From Thermoleophilia bacterium (GTDB lineage Bacteria; Actinomycetota; Thermoleophilia; Gaiellales; Gaiellaceae), in assembly GCA_025927435.1 (NCBI GenBank), contig JAICLM010000027.1, positions 1 to 14,013 of the forward strand: a stretch of 14,013 nucleotides of DNA, given 5' to 3'. Under the pieces are notes generated by a model. It was not told the origin of the DNA. It ran no database searches and saw nothing but the letters and a program-made list of their open reading frames with translations. Below, piece by piece: positions 7,367 through 14,013 of this stretch. The stretch's first letter is position 1, and each line of letters opens with the position of its first letter. Made by a program: the position numbers and the translations under genes.

Positions 7367-8227
7367 ATGAACCGCGTGCTGCGCAGCCTCACAATCCTCA
7401 CCTGGATCCTGGTCGCAGCGCTCGCCGCCGCTCCGGCGTGGGGCAGCGCGATCATCGGCCGGAACGCCACGGGGGCCACGCTGTCGATCGACCATCGGGG
7501 CCACGCGCACGTGAGCTACCGCTCCGGCGGGACGGTCAGGGTGCTGGAGGCGTCGGGGGCGATCAACGCCCGCGCATCGAGTCGCGGCCGCTCACAGGTC
7601 AGGTTCCGCCTGCGCTACGGGTTACGCGGCAGAGGCGTCTGCCTCCCGTACGACGGGCCACCGCTCGCCTGGCTGCTCGAGGCCTGCAAGGCGCCGGACG
7701 GGAGCTACTGGGCGCTCCAGGCATGGACGCGGCTGAAGCCCAACTACGGCGGGACTACCGGAGCCCGGGAGCTCCACCTCTCCCACTGGCGTGGCCCGGT
7801 CGCCCAGCTCGTCATCAACCAGAACTGGGCTTACGGCAAGTACCGGCACTTCTTCGGCAGGCTCACCTACCGCGGGCGCGGCGTCTACGGCTTCAAGGCG
7901 ACGCGGACGGGTGCCCCGCTCGACGGCTACGGCCGGAACATCTACGTCGACACCTTCGACTCTCGCTACGGGAAAGGCTGGCACCGCGAGAACAGCTTCC
8001 TCACCCATCATCGCGGCAAGACGCTCGGCGACTTCTGTTACGGCTTCTTCCCGCACTACGGCCATCCGGCCGGCCAGGGAACGAGGTACCGCGCGACCGC
8101 GGAGGGGCCCGGAGTCACGCCGGACGTGATGTGGGCGGCCGACGACATCGGCGCCTACGTCGCGAGCGTCCAGGACGAGATGCAGGCGCTGGAGCGGAGC
8201 TGGGGCGACCCGAAATGCCGCACCTGA
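7367..8227 (+). CDS. secreted protein of unknown function
   Basis: The 286-residue product has a typical Sec signal peptide: MNRVLRS, a hydrophobic core at 8-21, and probable cleavage after AWG at about 26. I do not recognise the mature protein. An N-terminal strand-rich part (about 27-80) precedes a Tyr/Trp/His/Gly-rich region. Notable segments are VCLPYDGPPLAWLLEAC, YWALQAWTRLKPNYGG, YGRNIYVDTFDSRYGKGWHRENSF and FCYGFFPHYGHPAGQG. Four cysteines (CLPY, EAC, FCYG and the PKC near the C-terminus) could form disulfides, as expected outside the cell. A GGAG lies 4 nt before the ATG. The gene is divergent from the histidine kinase, which might control it, but the sequence gives no direct proof. 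The 270-nt gap that follows separates it from the next gene. Confidence 0.8.
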   Translation: MNRVLRSLTILTWILVAALAAAPAWGSAIIGRNATGATLSIDHRGHAHVSYRSGGTVRVLEASGAINARASSRGRSQVRFRLRYGLRGRGVCLPYDGPPLAWLLEACKAPDGSYWALQAWTRLKPNYGGTTGARELHLSHWRGPVAQLVINQNWAYGKYRHFFGRLTYRGRGVYGFKATRTGAPLDGYGRNIYVDTFDSRYGKGWHRENSFLTHHRGKTLGDFCYGFFPHYGHPAGQGTRYRATAEGPGVTPDVMWAADDIGAYVASVQDEMQALERSWGDPKCRT

Positions 8228-8256
8228 GAACGCGCTAGAACCGCTCGTCGGTAGGA

Positions 8257-8274
8257 ATCGGGTCGGAACCCGGT
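8257..8274 (+). other. short hairpin after the secreted-protein gene
   Basis: A 7-bp stem, ATCGGGT paired with ACCCGGT (one G-U pair), encloses the tetraloop CGGA about 30 nt after the stop codon of the 7367 gene. No T-run follows, so it would be at best a weak terminator. It could equally be the first element of the structured leader of the next gene. Confidence 0.3.
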
Positions 8275-8276
8275 CT

Positions 8277-8423
8277 GAGGTTCGCGGTGCGAAGAAACCC
8301 TCGATCTGGGGACGCGCGACCCGGGCGCCGAACCGATACTCCGACTCAGAAGGGCCGCGCCCGGCGAATTTCGTCGGGATTCCCCCGGCCGAGGGATCCA
8401 CGATCCCCGGAAGGGGCATGCCC
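8277..8423 (+). other. structured intergenic leader upstream of the TasA-like gene
   Basis: The gene-free interval 8228-8497 is rich in inverted repeats. GAGGTT at 8277-8282 pairs with AACC(C)TC at 8296-8302, or alternatively TTCGC at 8281-8285 pairs with GCGAA at 8289-8293. An 8-bp perfect repeat joins CCGGGCGC (8321-8328) to GCGCCCGG (8357-8364). GGGATC at 8393-8398 pairs with GATCCC at 8402-8407. CCCC at 8405-8408 could instead pair with GGGG at 8413-8416, and GGGCATGCCC at 8414-8423 is palindromic. Several pairings exclude each other. I looked for c-di-GMP (GEMM) hallmarks and did not find them. Chance pairing is easier in GC-rich DNA, so an RNA function is only a suggestion. Confidence 0.35.
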
Positions 8424-8497
8424 GCGTGCCCTGCCGCGACGACTTTGAGCCTGGAACCTTCTTCCAGCGCAGTACTCAACCCAAAGGCGGCAATCAC

Positions 8498-9052
8498 ATG
8501 AAGCTTCTCACCAAGAAGAAGATCGCAGGTCTCGCCTCGTTGCTGGTTGCCGCTGTAGCGGCTATCGGCGCCTGGGCGTACTTCACGGCCAACGGCTCGG
8601 GTAGCGGTTCGGCGACCGTCGGCACCAGTTCGACCCTCGCGCTCCACGGATCGACGATCGGCACCCTGTATCCGGGCACAACCGTCTCGATCAGCTTCAC
8701 GGTGGACAACCCCTCGAGCGGCACCCAGCGCCTCGGGACGATCTATCTCGCCGGCGTGAAGGCGTGCACGGGCTCCGGCTCGGCCTGGGATCCGTCGCTG
8801 AACAGCGGCGCGGGCGGCTGCTCGAACAGCGGTACCGAGCAGACGACCTGTGAATCGGTCGATCCCGGAAACGCGGCCGACGCCAACGCGAGCAACTTCT
8901 ACATGGCAGACGTGGCCGAAAACCAGGATCTCGCCGGCAATGCGAGCGGCGTGAGCGCCGCCAACGGCGGAACCCTGAAGCTGAACAACCTGAGCTCCTC
9001 CCAGGACAGCTGCAAGAACGCCAACCTCTACCTGCAGCTGGCCACCCGCTAG
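8498..9052 (+). CDS. TasA/camelysin-like exported protein with SipW-type signal
   Basis: The 184-residue product begins MKLLTKKK and a hydrophobic core (about 9-27), followed by AYFTANGSGSGSATVG at 27-42. A hydrophobic helix running into A-Y-F-T/S is the signature of SipW-dependent signal peptides, as in TasA and camelysin. The mature part starts with LYPGTTVSISFTVDNPSSGTQRLGTIYL (about 57-84), the conserved beta strands and N-P-x-S turn seen in that family. Four cysteines (90, 108, 118, 172) could make two disulfides. In known cases SipW-type substrates form extracellular fibres or matrix; that role here is inferred. ATG 8498 follows AAAGGCGG with a 7-nt gap. An upstream GTG-type extension to 8426 would bury the signal peptide and was rejected. 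No signal peptidase gene is in view. The protein shares its N-terminal signature with the next gene's product. Confidence 0.72.
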   Translation: MKLLTKKKIAGLASLLVAAVAAIGAWAYFTANGSGSGSATVGTSSTLALHGSTIGTLYPGTTVSISFTVDNPSSGTQRLGTIYLAGVKACTGSGSAWDPSLNSGAGGCSNSGTEQTTCESVDPGNAADANASNFYMADVAENQDLAGNASGVSAANGGTLKLNNLSSSQDSCKNANLYLQLATR

Positions 9053-9060
9053 CGGATCGA

Positions 9061-9104
9061 CAGTCGCCGGAGGCGCGCCCACCCGGGCCGCGCCGCCGCG
9101 ACTG
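9061..9104 (+). other. intergenic two-tier hairpin between the surface-protein genes
   Basis: CAGTCGC at 9061-9067 pairs with GCGACTG at 9098-9104. Inside it GGCGCG at 9072-9077 pairs with CGCGCC at 9089-9094, and a further CCC/GGG pair is possible at the tip. The structure starts 8 nt after the stop of the TasA-like gene, and its 3' arm ends at the first base of the Shine-Dalgarno GGGAG (9104-9108) of the next gene. There is no T-run, so it is not an ordinary terminator. It may stabilise the upstream message or limit downstream translation. Confidence 0.45.
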
Positions 9105-9108
9105 GGAG
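9104..9108 (+). promoter_or_regulatory. ribosome binding site for the TTG start at 9114
   Basis: GGGAG followed by 5 nt precedes TTG 9114. It is the reason for choosing this unusual start, which also gives the best signal sequence (basic n-region, hydrophobic core). Confidence 0.6.
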
Positions 9109-9113
9109 CCCGA

Positions 9114-11273
9114 TTGTCCAGCCGGCTTTTCATCCGCACTCTCGTGCGCCGCGCGAGGAGATGCTCGCCGCTTGCGGGCCTTCCGGTCGCGGCCATCCTC
9201 GGGGTCGCAGCGTCGACCGCGTTCTTCGCAGCGACGGGCTCGGGGAATGCGGCAGCGAGCGTAGGGACGCTCAGCGCACCGACGCCGAGCGCAACCGCAG
9301 GCGCGGGCACCGTCGCATTGAGCTGGTCCGCCGTCTCGCCGCCCGGCGGCAGCGGCACGGTGAGCTACTACGTGCAGCGGGACGGAGCGAACGCAGGCGG
9401 CAACTGCGCGACCCAGCCGTCTCCCTCGACGTCGACCAGCTGCACCGACTCGGGACTGTCGGCCGGTACGTACCACTACACGGTGACGGCCCTCTGGCGA
9501 AGCTGGTCGGCGACGAGCACCTCCACAGCCGTCACGTTGGCCTCGGGAGCGCTCCACCACTTCTCACTCGCGGCGGCGACGACGACACCGACCGCGGGCG
9601 CAGGCGACAACCTCACGATCACGGCCAAGGACTCCGTGGGCAACACGGTGACGGCCTACGGCGGCGACCAGACACTGACTTTCAGCGGTGCGAGCGCCGT
9701 CGGCGCCTACCAGCCGACCGTCACGTCCAAGACGGGCACCGCGGTGGCGTTCGGCACCGCCGAAACGATCGCCTTCACCACCGGCGTCGCAAGCGTGTCG
9801 GGCTCGAGCAACGGCGTGATGACCCTGTACAAGGCAGAGACAGCGACGGTGAGCGTCAGCGACGGTACTCACACAGGGAGCCTCGCGGTCACGGTCGGCG
9901 CCGCGGCCGCCGGCAGCATCACTGCCACCAGCGGCGCCGGCCAATCCGCAACCGTCAGCACCGCGTTCACGAACCCGCTCACCGCAACGGTCACCGACAG
10001 CTACGGGAATGCCAAGCCCGGCGCCTCGGTGACCTTCAGTGCACCGCCGAGTGGAGCAAGTGCGAGCTTCGCTTCCGGCGGGAACTGCACCGGCAACCCA
10101 CAGACCTACCAGTGCGTCGCGACGACGAACGCCGGCGGCGTCGCCACTTCCTCCGCCTTCACCGCGAACGCCGCCCAGGGCAGCTACGACATCAGCGCCA
10201 CGGCAGGCGGTGGATCGAACCCGTCCATCACCTACAGCGAGACCAACATCGGCCTGCTCCACATCAGCTCCCTCGCCACCGGCTCGACCAGCGGCGGAAC
10301 CACGTGGACGGGCTCGGCCACCGTCACCGTCACCAGCTCCTCCGGCGCAGCCGTCAACGGCGTCGCCGTGACCGGCTCCTGGAGTCCGACCGGTGCGGCT
10401 TCGCCGAGCGGCTGCACGACCAACTCCTCCGGGCAGTGCACGATCTCGCCCGCCGCCGGCTCCTTCCCGAACGCGCAGCTCACCGAGACGTGGACGGTCT
10501 CCAGCCTGAGCCTGAGCGGCTACTCGTACGCCTCTGCAGCGAACGCCGAAAGCGCGGTCACCCTCTCCCGGGGGTGCGCCGCGACCACGGTCTGCGCGAC
10601 GAACCTGACCAGCACGACCACGTTCACGGACACGACGACCGGGACGAGCTCGAGCACCGCCTCACTTGCGGGCACGAACACGCCGCCCTCGGACTCGACC
10701 GTCCTGATCCTGATCGCCCGTGACGGGTCGCAGAGCGGCGACACCGTCTCGAGCGTCACCGGGAGCGTGATCAGCAACGCCACACTCGTCACGTCGCTGA
10801 CCAGCAACCTGTCCAGCACGGCCGGAGCGTTCACCAACCTGTGGGTGTACCGGGCGCAGGGGACCGGCGCGACAACCGGCCCGGCGGTCACCGTGAGCTT
10901 CGGCCAGAGCGACAACCGCGCCACGCTCGTCCAGGTGCTCGTCCTCGCCGGGGAGAACACGAAGACGCCGATCGCCCAGAGCAACAACACCAACAAGTGC
11001 ACGACCGGCTGCACGACGACGGCAACCGTCAGTCTGCCGGGCGGACTCTCGACCGGCAGCAAGGAGATCGTCCTCACGGGCGAGGCCAAGAGCACGACCA
11101 CGTCAATGTCCTCCGCCAGCTGGGCCACGAAGCTGTTCTGGGCAAACCTCTCCGGCACGCCCGGCTGCAACTACGGCAGCTTCTTCGGCACGAGCACCGC
11201 CAGCGGCACCGTCACCCTCGGCACCGCCAGCGTCTGGGGCGCCATAGCGCTCGAGGTCGCCAAATCCACCTAG
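9114..11273 (+). CDS. secreted multi-domain Ig/fibronectin-like surface protein
   Basis: The 719-residue product is very rich in Ser, Thr, Gly and Ala. A basic N-terminus (to about 17) and hydrophobic stretch (about 20-38) lead into AFFAATGSGNAAASVGT at 36-52, closely matching the signature of the preceding protein. A fibronectin type III-like domain follows at about 53-143 (VALSWSAVSPPGG, YYVQRDG, AGTYHYTVTAL). Next come an Ig-like domain at about 148-262 (LTITAKDSVGNTVTAYGGDQ), a Big_1-like domain at about 268-375 (PLTATVTDSYGNAKPGASVTFSA) and another Ig-like unit at about 380-484. The C-terminal beta-rich region (about 497-717) is unassigned. No LPxTG motif or C-terminal membrane anchor is visible, so it is probably released or held by other contacts. 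A structural, adhesive or matrix role is inferred. The TTG start is supported by GGGAG 5 nt upstream. Confidence 0.8.
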   Translation: MSSRLFIRTLVRRARRCSPLAGLPVAAILGVAASTAFFAATGSGNAAASVGTLSAPTPSATAGAGTVALSWSAVSPPGGSGTVSYYVQRDGANAGGNCATQPSPSTSTSCTDSGLSAGTYHYTVTALWRSWSATSTSTAVTLASGALHHFSLAAATTTPTAGAGDNLTITAKDSVGNTVTAYGGDQTLTFSGASAVGAYQPTVTSKTGTAVAFGTAETIAFTTGVASVSGSSNGVMTLYKAETATVSVSDGTHTGSLAVTVGAAAAGSITATSGAGQSATVSTAFTNPLTATVTDSYGNAKPGASVTFSAPPSGASASFASGGNCTGNPQTYQCVATTNAGGVATSSAFTANAAQGSYDISATAGGGSNPSITYSETNIGLLHISSLATGSTSGGTTWTGSATVTVTSSSGAAVNGVAVTGSWSPTGAASPSGCTTNSSGQCTISPAAGSFPNAQLTETWTVSSLSLSGYSYASAANAESAVTLSRGCAATTVCATNLTSTTTFTDTTTGTSSSTASLAGTNTPPSDSTVLILIARDGSQSGDTVSSVTGSVISNATLVTSLTSNLSSTAGAFTNLWVYRAQGTGATTGPAVTVSFGQSDNRATLVQVLVLAGENTKTPIAQSNNTNKCTTGCTTTATVSLPGGLSTGSKEIVLTGEAKSTTTSMSSASWATKLFWANLSGTPGCNYGSFFGTSTASGTVTLGTASVWGAIALEVAKST

Positions 11274-11301
11274 CCTCGGCCGCGGCTGGCAGGGTTTCGC
11301 C

Positions 11302-12129
11302 GTGGGACTCACCTCCGGCAGCGGCCCGTTCGGCGCCCGGCCCGCGGGCCGCTTCAACTTCACGCCCGACCCGCCGACGGGCTCCGCTCTCTACTTCGAC
11401 CCCGTGCCGTACAGGCTGCGAGGCTTCGTCGCCGGAGAAGCCGTCTTCGACACGGTCGACGCCAAGCTCCTGTACGAGACCGGGCACCTGCCTTTGTACT
11501 ACATCCCCGAGGGAGACCTCCAACACGACCTGCTCGAGCAGAGCGACAGGCACACCCGGTGCCCGCACAAGGGGGAGGCCTCCTACCGCTCGATCCGGGT
11601 CGGAGACCGCTTGGAGCCGGACGCGGTCTGGACGTACCCGGAGCCGCTCGCGCCGGCGGCCTTCCTCGCCGGGCACGCGGCGTTCTACTGGGGGCAACTC
11701 GACGAGTGGTTCGTGGAGGACGAGCAGGTCTTCGGGCATCCGCGCGATCCCTATCACCGCATCGACACCTACGGCACGTCGCGCCCCGTGCGTGTCTCGG
11801 TCGACGGCGAGATGCTCGCCGAGAGCACGCGGGCAGTCGCGCTGTTCGAATCCGGTCTCCCTCCGCGCTTCTACTTGCCGGCCGAGGACGTGCGGATGGA
11901 GCTCCTCGAGCCGAGCGAGACGAAGACCCGCTGCGCGTACAAGGGCGTCGCGTCGTACTGGCACGTGCGCGCCGGCGAGACGTTGCACGACGACCTCGCC
12001 TGGACATACGAGGAGCCGGACGACGACGGCCGCGCGATCCGAGACCTGATCTGCTTTTTCAACGAGCGAGTGGATCTCGAGCTCGACGGCCGTCGGCAAG
12101 ACCGGCCGGTCACGCAATGGTCGCACTGA
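11302..12129 (+). CDS. tandem DUF427 (NTP_transf_9) protein
   Basis: The 275-residue product holds two copies of the DUF427 fold. In the first, LYETGHLPLYYIPEGDL (57-73) and HTRCPHKGEASY (84-95) align with LFESGLPPRFYLPAEDV (181-197) and KTRCAYKGVASY (208-219) in the second. Each copy keeps the E-[TS]-G, Y-[IL]-P, D-L/E-L-L-E and C-x-x-K-G-x-[AS]-S-Y positions that define the family, and HPRDPYHRID (146-155) is the usual lead-in to the second. No signal peptide is present, so it is cytoplasmic, unlike its neighbours. The family has no settled biochemical role, despite the Pfam name linking it to nucleotidyltransferases. The GTG start at 11302 lies 28 nt after the previous stop, with a modest AGGG upstream. 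Confidence 0.9.
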   Translation: MGLTSGSGPFGARPAGRFNFTPDPPTGSALYFDPVPYRLRGFVAGEAVFDTVDAKLLYETGHLPLYYIPEGDLQHDLLEQSDRHTRCPHKGEASYRSIRVGDRLEPDAVWTYPEPLAPAAFLAGHAAFYWGQLDEWFVEDEQVFGHPRDPYHRIDTYGTSRPVRVSVDGEMLAESTRAVALFESGLPPRFYLPAEDVRMELLEPSETKTRCAYKGVASYWHVRAGETLHDDLAWTYEEPDDDGRAIRDLICFFNERVDLELDGRRQDRPVTQWSH

Positions 12130-12158
12130 CGGACACCGGACCGAGAATTCCGTAGCAT
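12130..12158 (+). promoter_or_regulatory. possible promoter of the subtilase gene
   Basis: CGGACA (12130-12135) and TAGCAT (12153-12158) are separated by 17 bp, and each matches 4 of 6 consensus bases. Transcription would start near 12165 and leave a leader of about 50 nt carrying a strong Shine-Dalgarno. Assignment by eye only. Confidence 0.33.
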
Positions 12159-12199
12159 CCCGGCATCACCGGGGTTCGAGACCGGACTGAACTTCCACG

Positions 12200-12206
12200 A
12201 AGGGGG
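12200..12206 (+). promoter_or_regulatory. strong ribosome binding site for the GTG start at 12214
   Basis: The purine run AAGGGGGA ends 7 nt before GTG 12214. It is the clearest Shine-Dalgarno in the window and fixes the subtilase start. Confidence 0.65.
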
Positions 12207-12213
12207 ATCTCAC

Positions 12214-13830
12214 GTGAAGAAGACATTCTTCGCTGCGCTTGCCGTCAGTGCGATCGCACTGATCGCGGGCGCGACCGCGGCCAGCTCCGCGCGGCCGTCG
12301 TCTTTGCACCACTACATGATCGGCTTCAGTCACTCACCGACCGCAGCCGACAAGGCGCTCGTCAAGAGCCACGGGGGCACAGTTCGGTTTACGTTCCCGT
12401 CGATCGACGTGCTCGCCGTCGACCTCGCGCCCGCCCAGGTGAACAGCGTCAAGCAGGCCGCGGGCGTCAACTACGTCGAGGACGATCCGGTACGGACGCC
12501 GCAGAGCCTCAACGACGTCCTACTGTCCTCGGAGCTCGCCCCGAGCCTCGACAACGGTCTCTACGGTCTCGAGACAACGCACGCGCAGGAGGCCCAGGAT
12601 GAGGGCTTCACGGGCGCGGACGTCAAGGCATGCGTGGCCGACACCGGCCTCGACACGCGCCATTCGGACATCGCGCCGAACCTCGTCGACACCTATGACG
12701 TGTTCAACCATGACGAGGGTCTCCACGCGTCCGACGTCTTCGATCTGGGCGTGGCGACGACCGAGACGCATGCAACGCACGTCTCCGGAATCATCCTCGG
12801 AGCGATCAACGGCACCGGCATCCACGGCGTCGCGCCGGACGCCAAGCTGTACGAGGCGCGCGTACTCGGCACCCAGAAGGACGGCAGCGTCAGCGGCGAG
12901 ACCAGCCAGGTCATGGAAGGCGTGCAGTGGCTCGCCGACCAGGGCTGCCAGGTGATCAACATGAGCCTCGGCGGCGGCGACAAGTCGCAGGCCGAGGAGG
13001 CGCTCTACAACAAGATCCGGAACAACGGGACACTGATCGTCGTCGCTTCCGGCAACGACTCGTCGAAGAAGGTCTCGTTCCCGGGCGCGTACCAGAGCGT
13101 CGTCACGGTCGGAGCCGTCGACCGGGACAACCACCTGGCGTCGTTCTCGAACACCGGCGCGCAGCTCGACCTCGTCGCTCCCGGCGTCGACAACCTCTCG
13201 TCCTTCCCGCACCTGCAGGGTCGCGACGCGGAGGTGACGATCGGAGGGAAGACGTACCTGGGCAACCCCGCGGAGTTCTCCGGAGCTACCGACGGCGTCA
13301 CCGGCCAGTTCGTCGACTGCGGCCTCGGCGGGACCCCAGCCGACTGCGGCACGCCGCCGAGCGGCACGTGGGTCGCGGTCATCCAGCGCGGTAGCTTCAG
13401 CTTCGCGCAGAAGGCCGATAGCGCGATGCAGGCCGGCGCCTCGGGTGTCCTGCTGTACAACAACACGACCGTGCCCGTCACCCCGACGCTCGGCACGCCG
13501 GACGACAACGGCACGCCGTGGCTGCCGACGATCATCGTCTCGCAGGCCGACGGCCAGGAGATCGTCGCCGGGCTGTCGTCGTCGAACACGGGGACGCTCT
13601 ACAACATCGCCACCGACTGGAACCTCGACAGCGGTACGTCGATGGCGACCCCGCACGTCTCCGGCGTCGCGGCTCTGATCCTCGGCAAGGACCCGAACCT
13701 CACGCCGGACCAGGTCGAGACGATCTTGGAGCGGACGGCGACCGACCTCGGCGTCCCGAACTACGACACGAAGTTCGGGTGGGGCCTCGTGAACGCACAG
13801 GCCGCTCTCGCGGCAACCCCCCGCCCGTAG
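12214..13830 (+). CDS. secreted S8 subtilisin-like protease with inserted PA domain
   Basis: The 538-residue product has a signal peptide (MKKTFFAALAVSAIALIAGATA, cleavage near 22-26). An inhibitor I9-like propeptide follows at about 32-92 (YMIGFSHSPT, VNYVEDDPV), which should fold and inhibit the enzyme until it is processed. The catalytic triad is visible: Asp 143 in ADTGLD, His 186 in THATHVSG and Ser 476 in SGTSMATPH. The oxyanion Asn is 281 in ASGND. Between Asn and Ser, residues of about 340-465 form a protease-associated insert (VAVIQRGSFSFAQKADSAMQAGASGVLLYNN), which usually influences substrate access. The His motif reads HATH where HGTH is usual; the catalytic residue itself is kept. 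No C-terminal anchor is seen. It should digest extracellular protein, and matrix processing of its neighbours is a possible but unproven role. Confidence 0.95.
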   Translation: MKKTFFAALAVSAIALIAGATAASSARPSSLHHYMIGFSHSPTAADKALVKSHGGTVRFTFPSIDVLAVDLAPAQVNSVKQAAGVNYVEDDPVRTPQSLNDVLLSSELAPSLDNGLYGLETTHAQEAQDEGFTGADVKACVADTGLDTRHSDIAPNLVDTYDVFNHDEGLHASDVFDLGVATTETHATHVSGIILGAINGTGIHGVAPDAKLYEARVLGTQKDGSVSGETSQVMEGVQWLADQGCQVINMSLGGGDKSQAEEALYNKIRNNGTLIVVASGNDSSKKVSFPGAYQSVVTVGAVDRDNHLASFSNTGAQLDLVAPGVDNLSSFPHLQGRDAEVTIGGKTYLGNPAEFSGATDGVTGQFVDCGLGGTPADCGTPPSGTWVAVIQRGSFSFAQKADSAMQAGASGVLLYNNTTVPVTPTLGTPDDNGTPWLPTIIVSQADGQEIVAGLSSSNTGTLYNIATDWNLDSGTSMATPHVSGVAALILGKDPNLTPDQVETILERTATDLGVPNYDTKFGWGLVNAQAALAATPRP

Positions 13831-13851
13831 ATCCAGTTCGTCCAGTGCATC

Positions 13852-13887
13852 CGTTGGAGGGCCCCGCGAGGGGCCCTCCGACGTTTT
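13852..13887 (+). terminator. rho-independent terminator after the subtilase
   Basis: A perfect 10-bp stem (GGAGGGCCCC at 13856-13865 with GGGGCCCTCC at 13870-13879) encloses loop GCGA. It extends to 14 bp through one G-U and three Watson-Crick pairs (13852-13883) and is followed by TTTT. It lies 21 nt after the protease stop. The hairpin would also form in transcripts arriving from the convergent gene, but a T-run is present on the plus strand only. Confidence 0.85.
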
Positions 13888-14013
13888 CAGGCCAGGGGCT
13901 CGTAGCTGCCGGTCGTGAGGCGCGACTCGGCGATCTCCTGTCCGCTCGCATACGCGGCCGCGTGCGAGGTGACGGCCGCGAGAAACGCGCTCCGCGGTAG
14001 CGCGTACAGCAGC
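13887..14013 (-). CDS. C-terminal end of an unidentified convergent gene
   Basis: The last 41 codons of a minus-strand gene end in TGA at 13889-13887. The visible residues begin LLYALPRSAFLAAVTSHAAA and end with LTTGSYEPLA. The amino-acid make-up and third-position G/C bias look like real coding sequence, and the hairpin just outside fits a gene end. Too little is visible to name a family. Its stop codon overlaps the last T of the subtilase terminator. Confidence 0.55.
   Translation of the reverse strand, partial: LLYALPRSAFLAAVTSHAAAYASGQEIAESRLTTGSYEPLA

Noticed and set aside
7237..7479. An 81-codon N-terminal extension of the histidine kinase from an ATG at 7479.
   Set aside because: It would overlap the divergent secreted-protein gene by about 110 bp, adds only basic sequence with no domain, and the ATG at 7236 places the first membrane segment normally.
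8381..8460. A possible c-di-GMP-I (GEMM) riboswitch before the TasA-like gene.
   Set aside because: The region has GC stems and a GACGACTTTGAGCC stretch, but the conserved GACGCAAAGCC-type core and tetraloop receptor arrangement are not present.
8426..8497. A 24-codon extension of the TasA-like protein from 8426.
   Set aside because: It would put a polar, acidic-containing segment in front of the signal peptide; ATG 8498 has a purine-rich site upstream and a proper basic n-region.
7622..9358. A 578-codon open frame on the minus strand across the secreted-protein and TasA-like genes.
   Set aside because: It is antisense to two genes with clear signal peptides, spans the intergenic leader, shows no domain or signal sequence, and is Arg/Ala/Val-rich as expected for a shadow frame in GC-rich DNA.

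Overview
The window is very GC-rich, densely coded DNA with GTG and TTG starts alongside ATG. It carries a BTAD/SARP-type regulator, an nSTAND1 NTPase, a DUF427 protein and several secreted Ig-type or protease proteins. This mix points to a high-GC actinomycete, and most resembles the class Thermoleophilia (Gaiellales or Solirubrobacterales). That placement is inference, because no rRNA or marker gene is present. I see no tRNA, rRNA, CRISPR array, insertion sequence or prophage gene.

Left block (1-2692, minus strand): a two-gene operon. The first gene encodes a BTAD/SARP-like regulator fused to a SIR2-like domain. The second overlaps it by 4 bp (GTGA) and encodes an nSTAND1-type NTPase that runs off the left edge. 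Together they resemble an AfsR-type protein (DNA-binding, BTAD, STAND NTPase) split into two coupled genes, with a degenerate SIR2 module added. The divergent intergenic region (2693-2786) holds a 16-bp palindrome and heptamer direct repeats with 11-bp periodicity, the layout expected of a SARP operator.

Centre-left (2787-5307, plus strand): an exported protein with the fold of the N,N-dimethylformamidase large subunit, overlapped by a lipoprotein with a seven-repeat PQQ-type beta-propeller. The lipoprotein's signal peptide has no ATG, GTG or TTG start; the best start is an ATA. A convergent orphan PAS-histidine kinase follows (5356-7236, minus), with no response regulator in view.

Right block (7367-13830, plus strand): secreted or surface proteins. 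In order they are an unrecognised secreted protein, a small TasA/camelysin-like protein with a SipW-type signal sequence behind a structured 270-nt leader, a 719-residue multi-Ig protein with a related N-terminal signature, a tandem DUF427 protein (the only cytoplasmic-looking member) and a secreted subtilase with an inserted PA domain. A strong terminator follows at 13852-13887, facing the 3' end of a convergent unidentified gene at the right edge.

The most unusual element is the BTAD-SIR2/nSTAND1 pair with its operator-like repeats. The second point of interest is the surface-protein cluster with its structured leader and intergenic hairpin.
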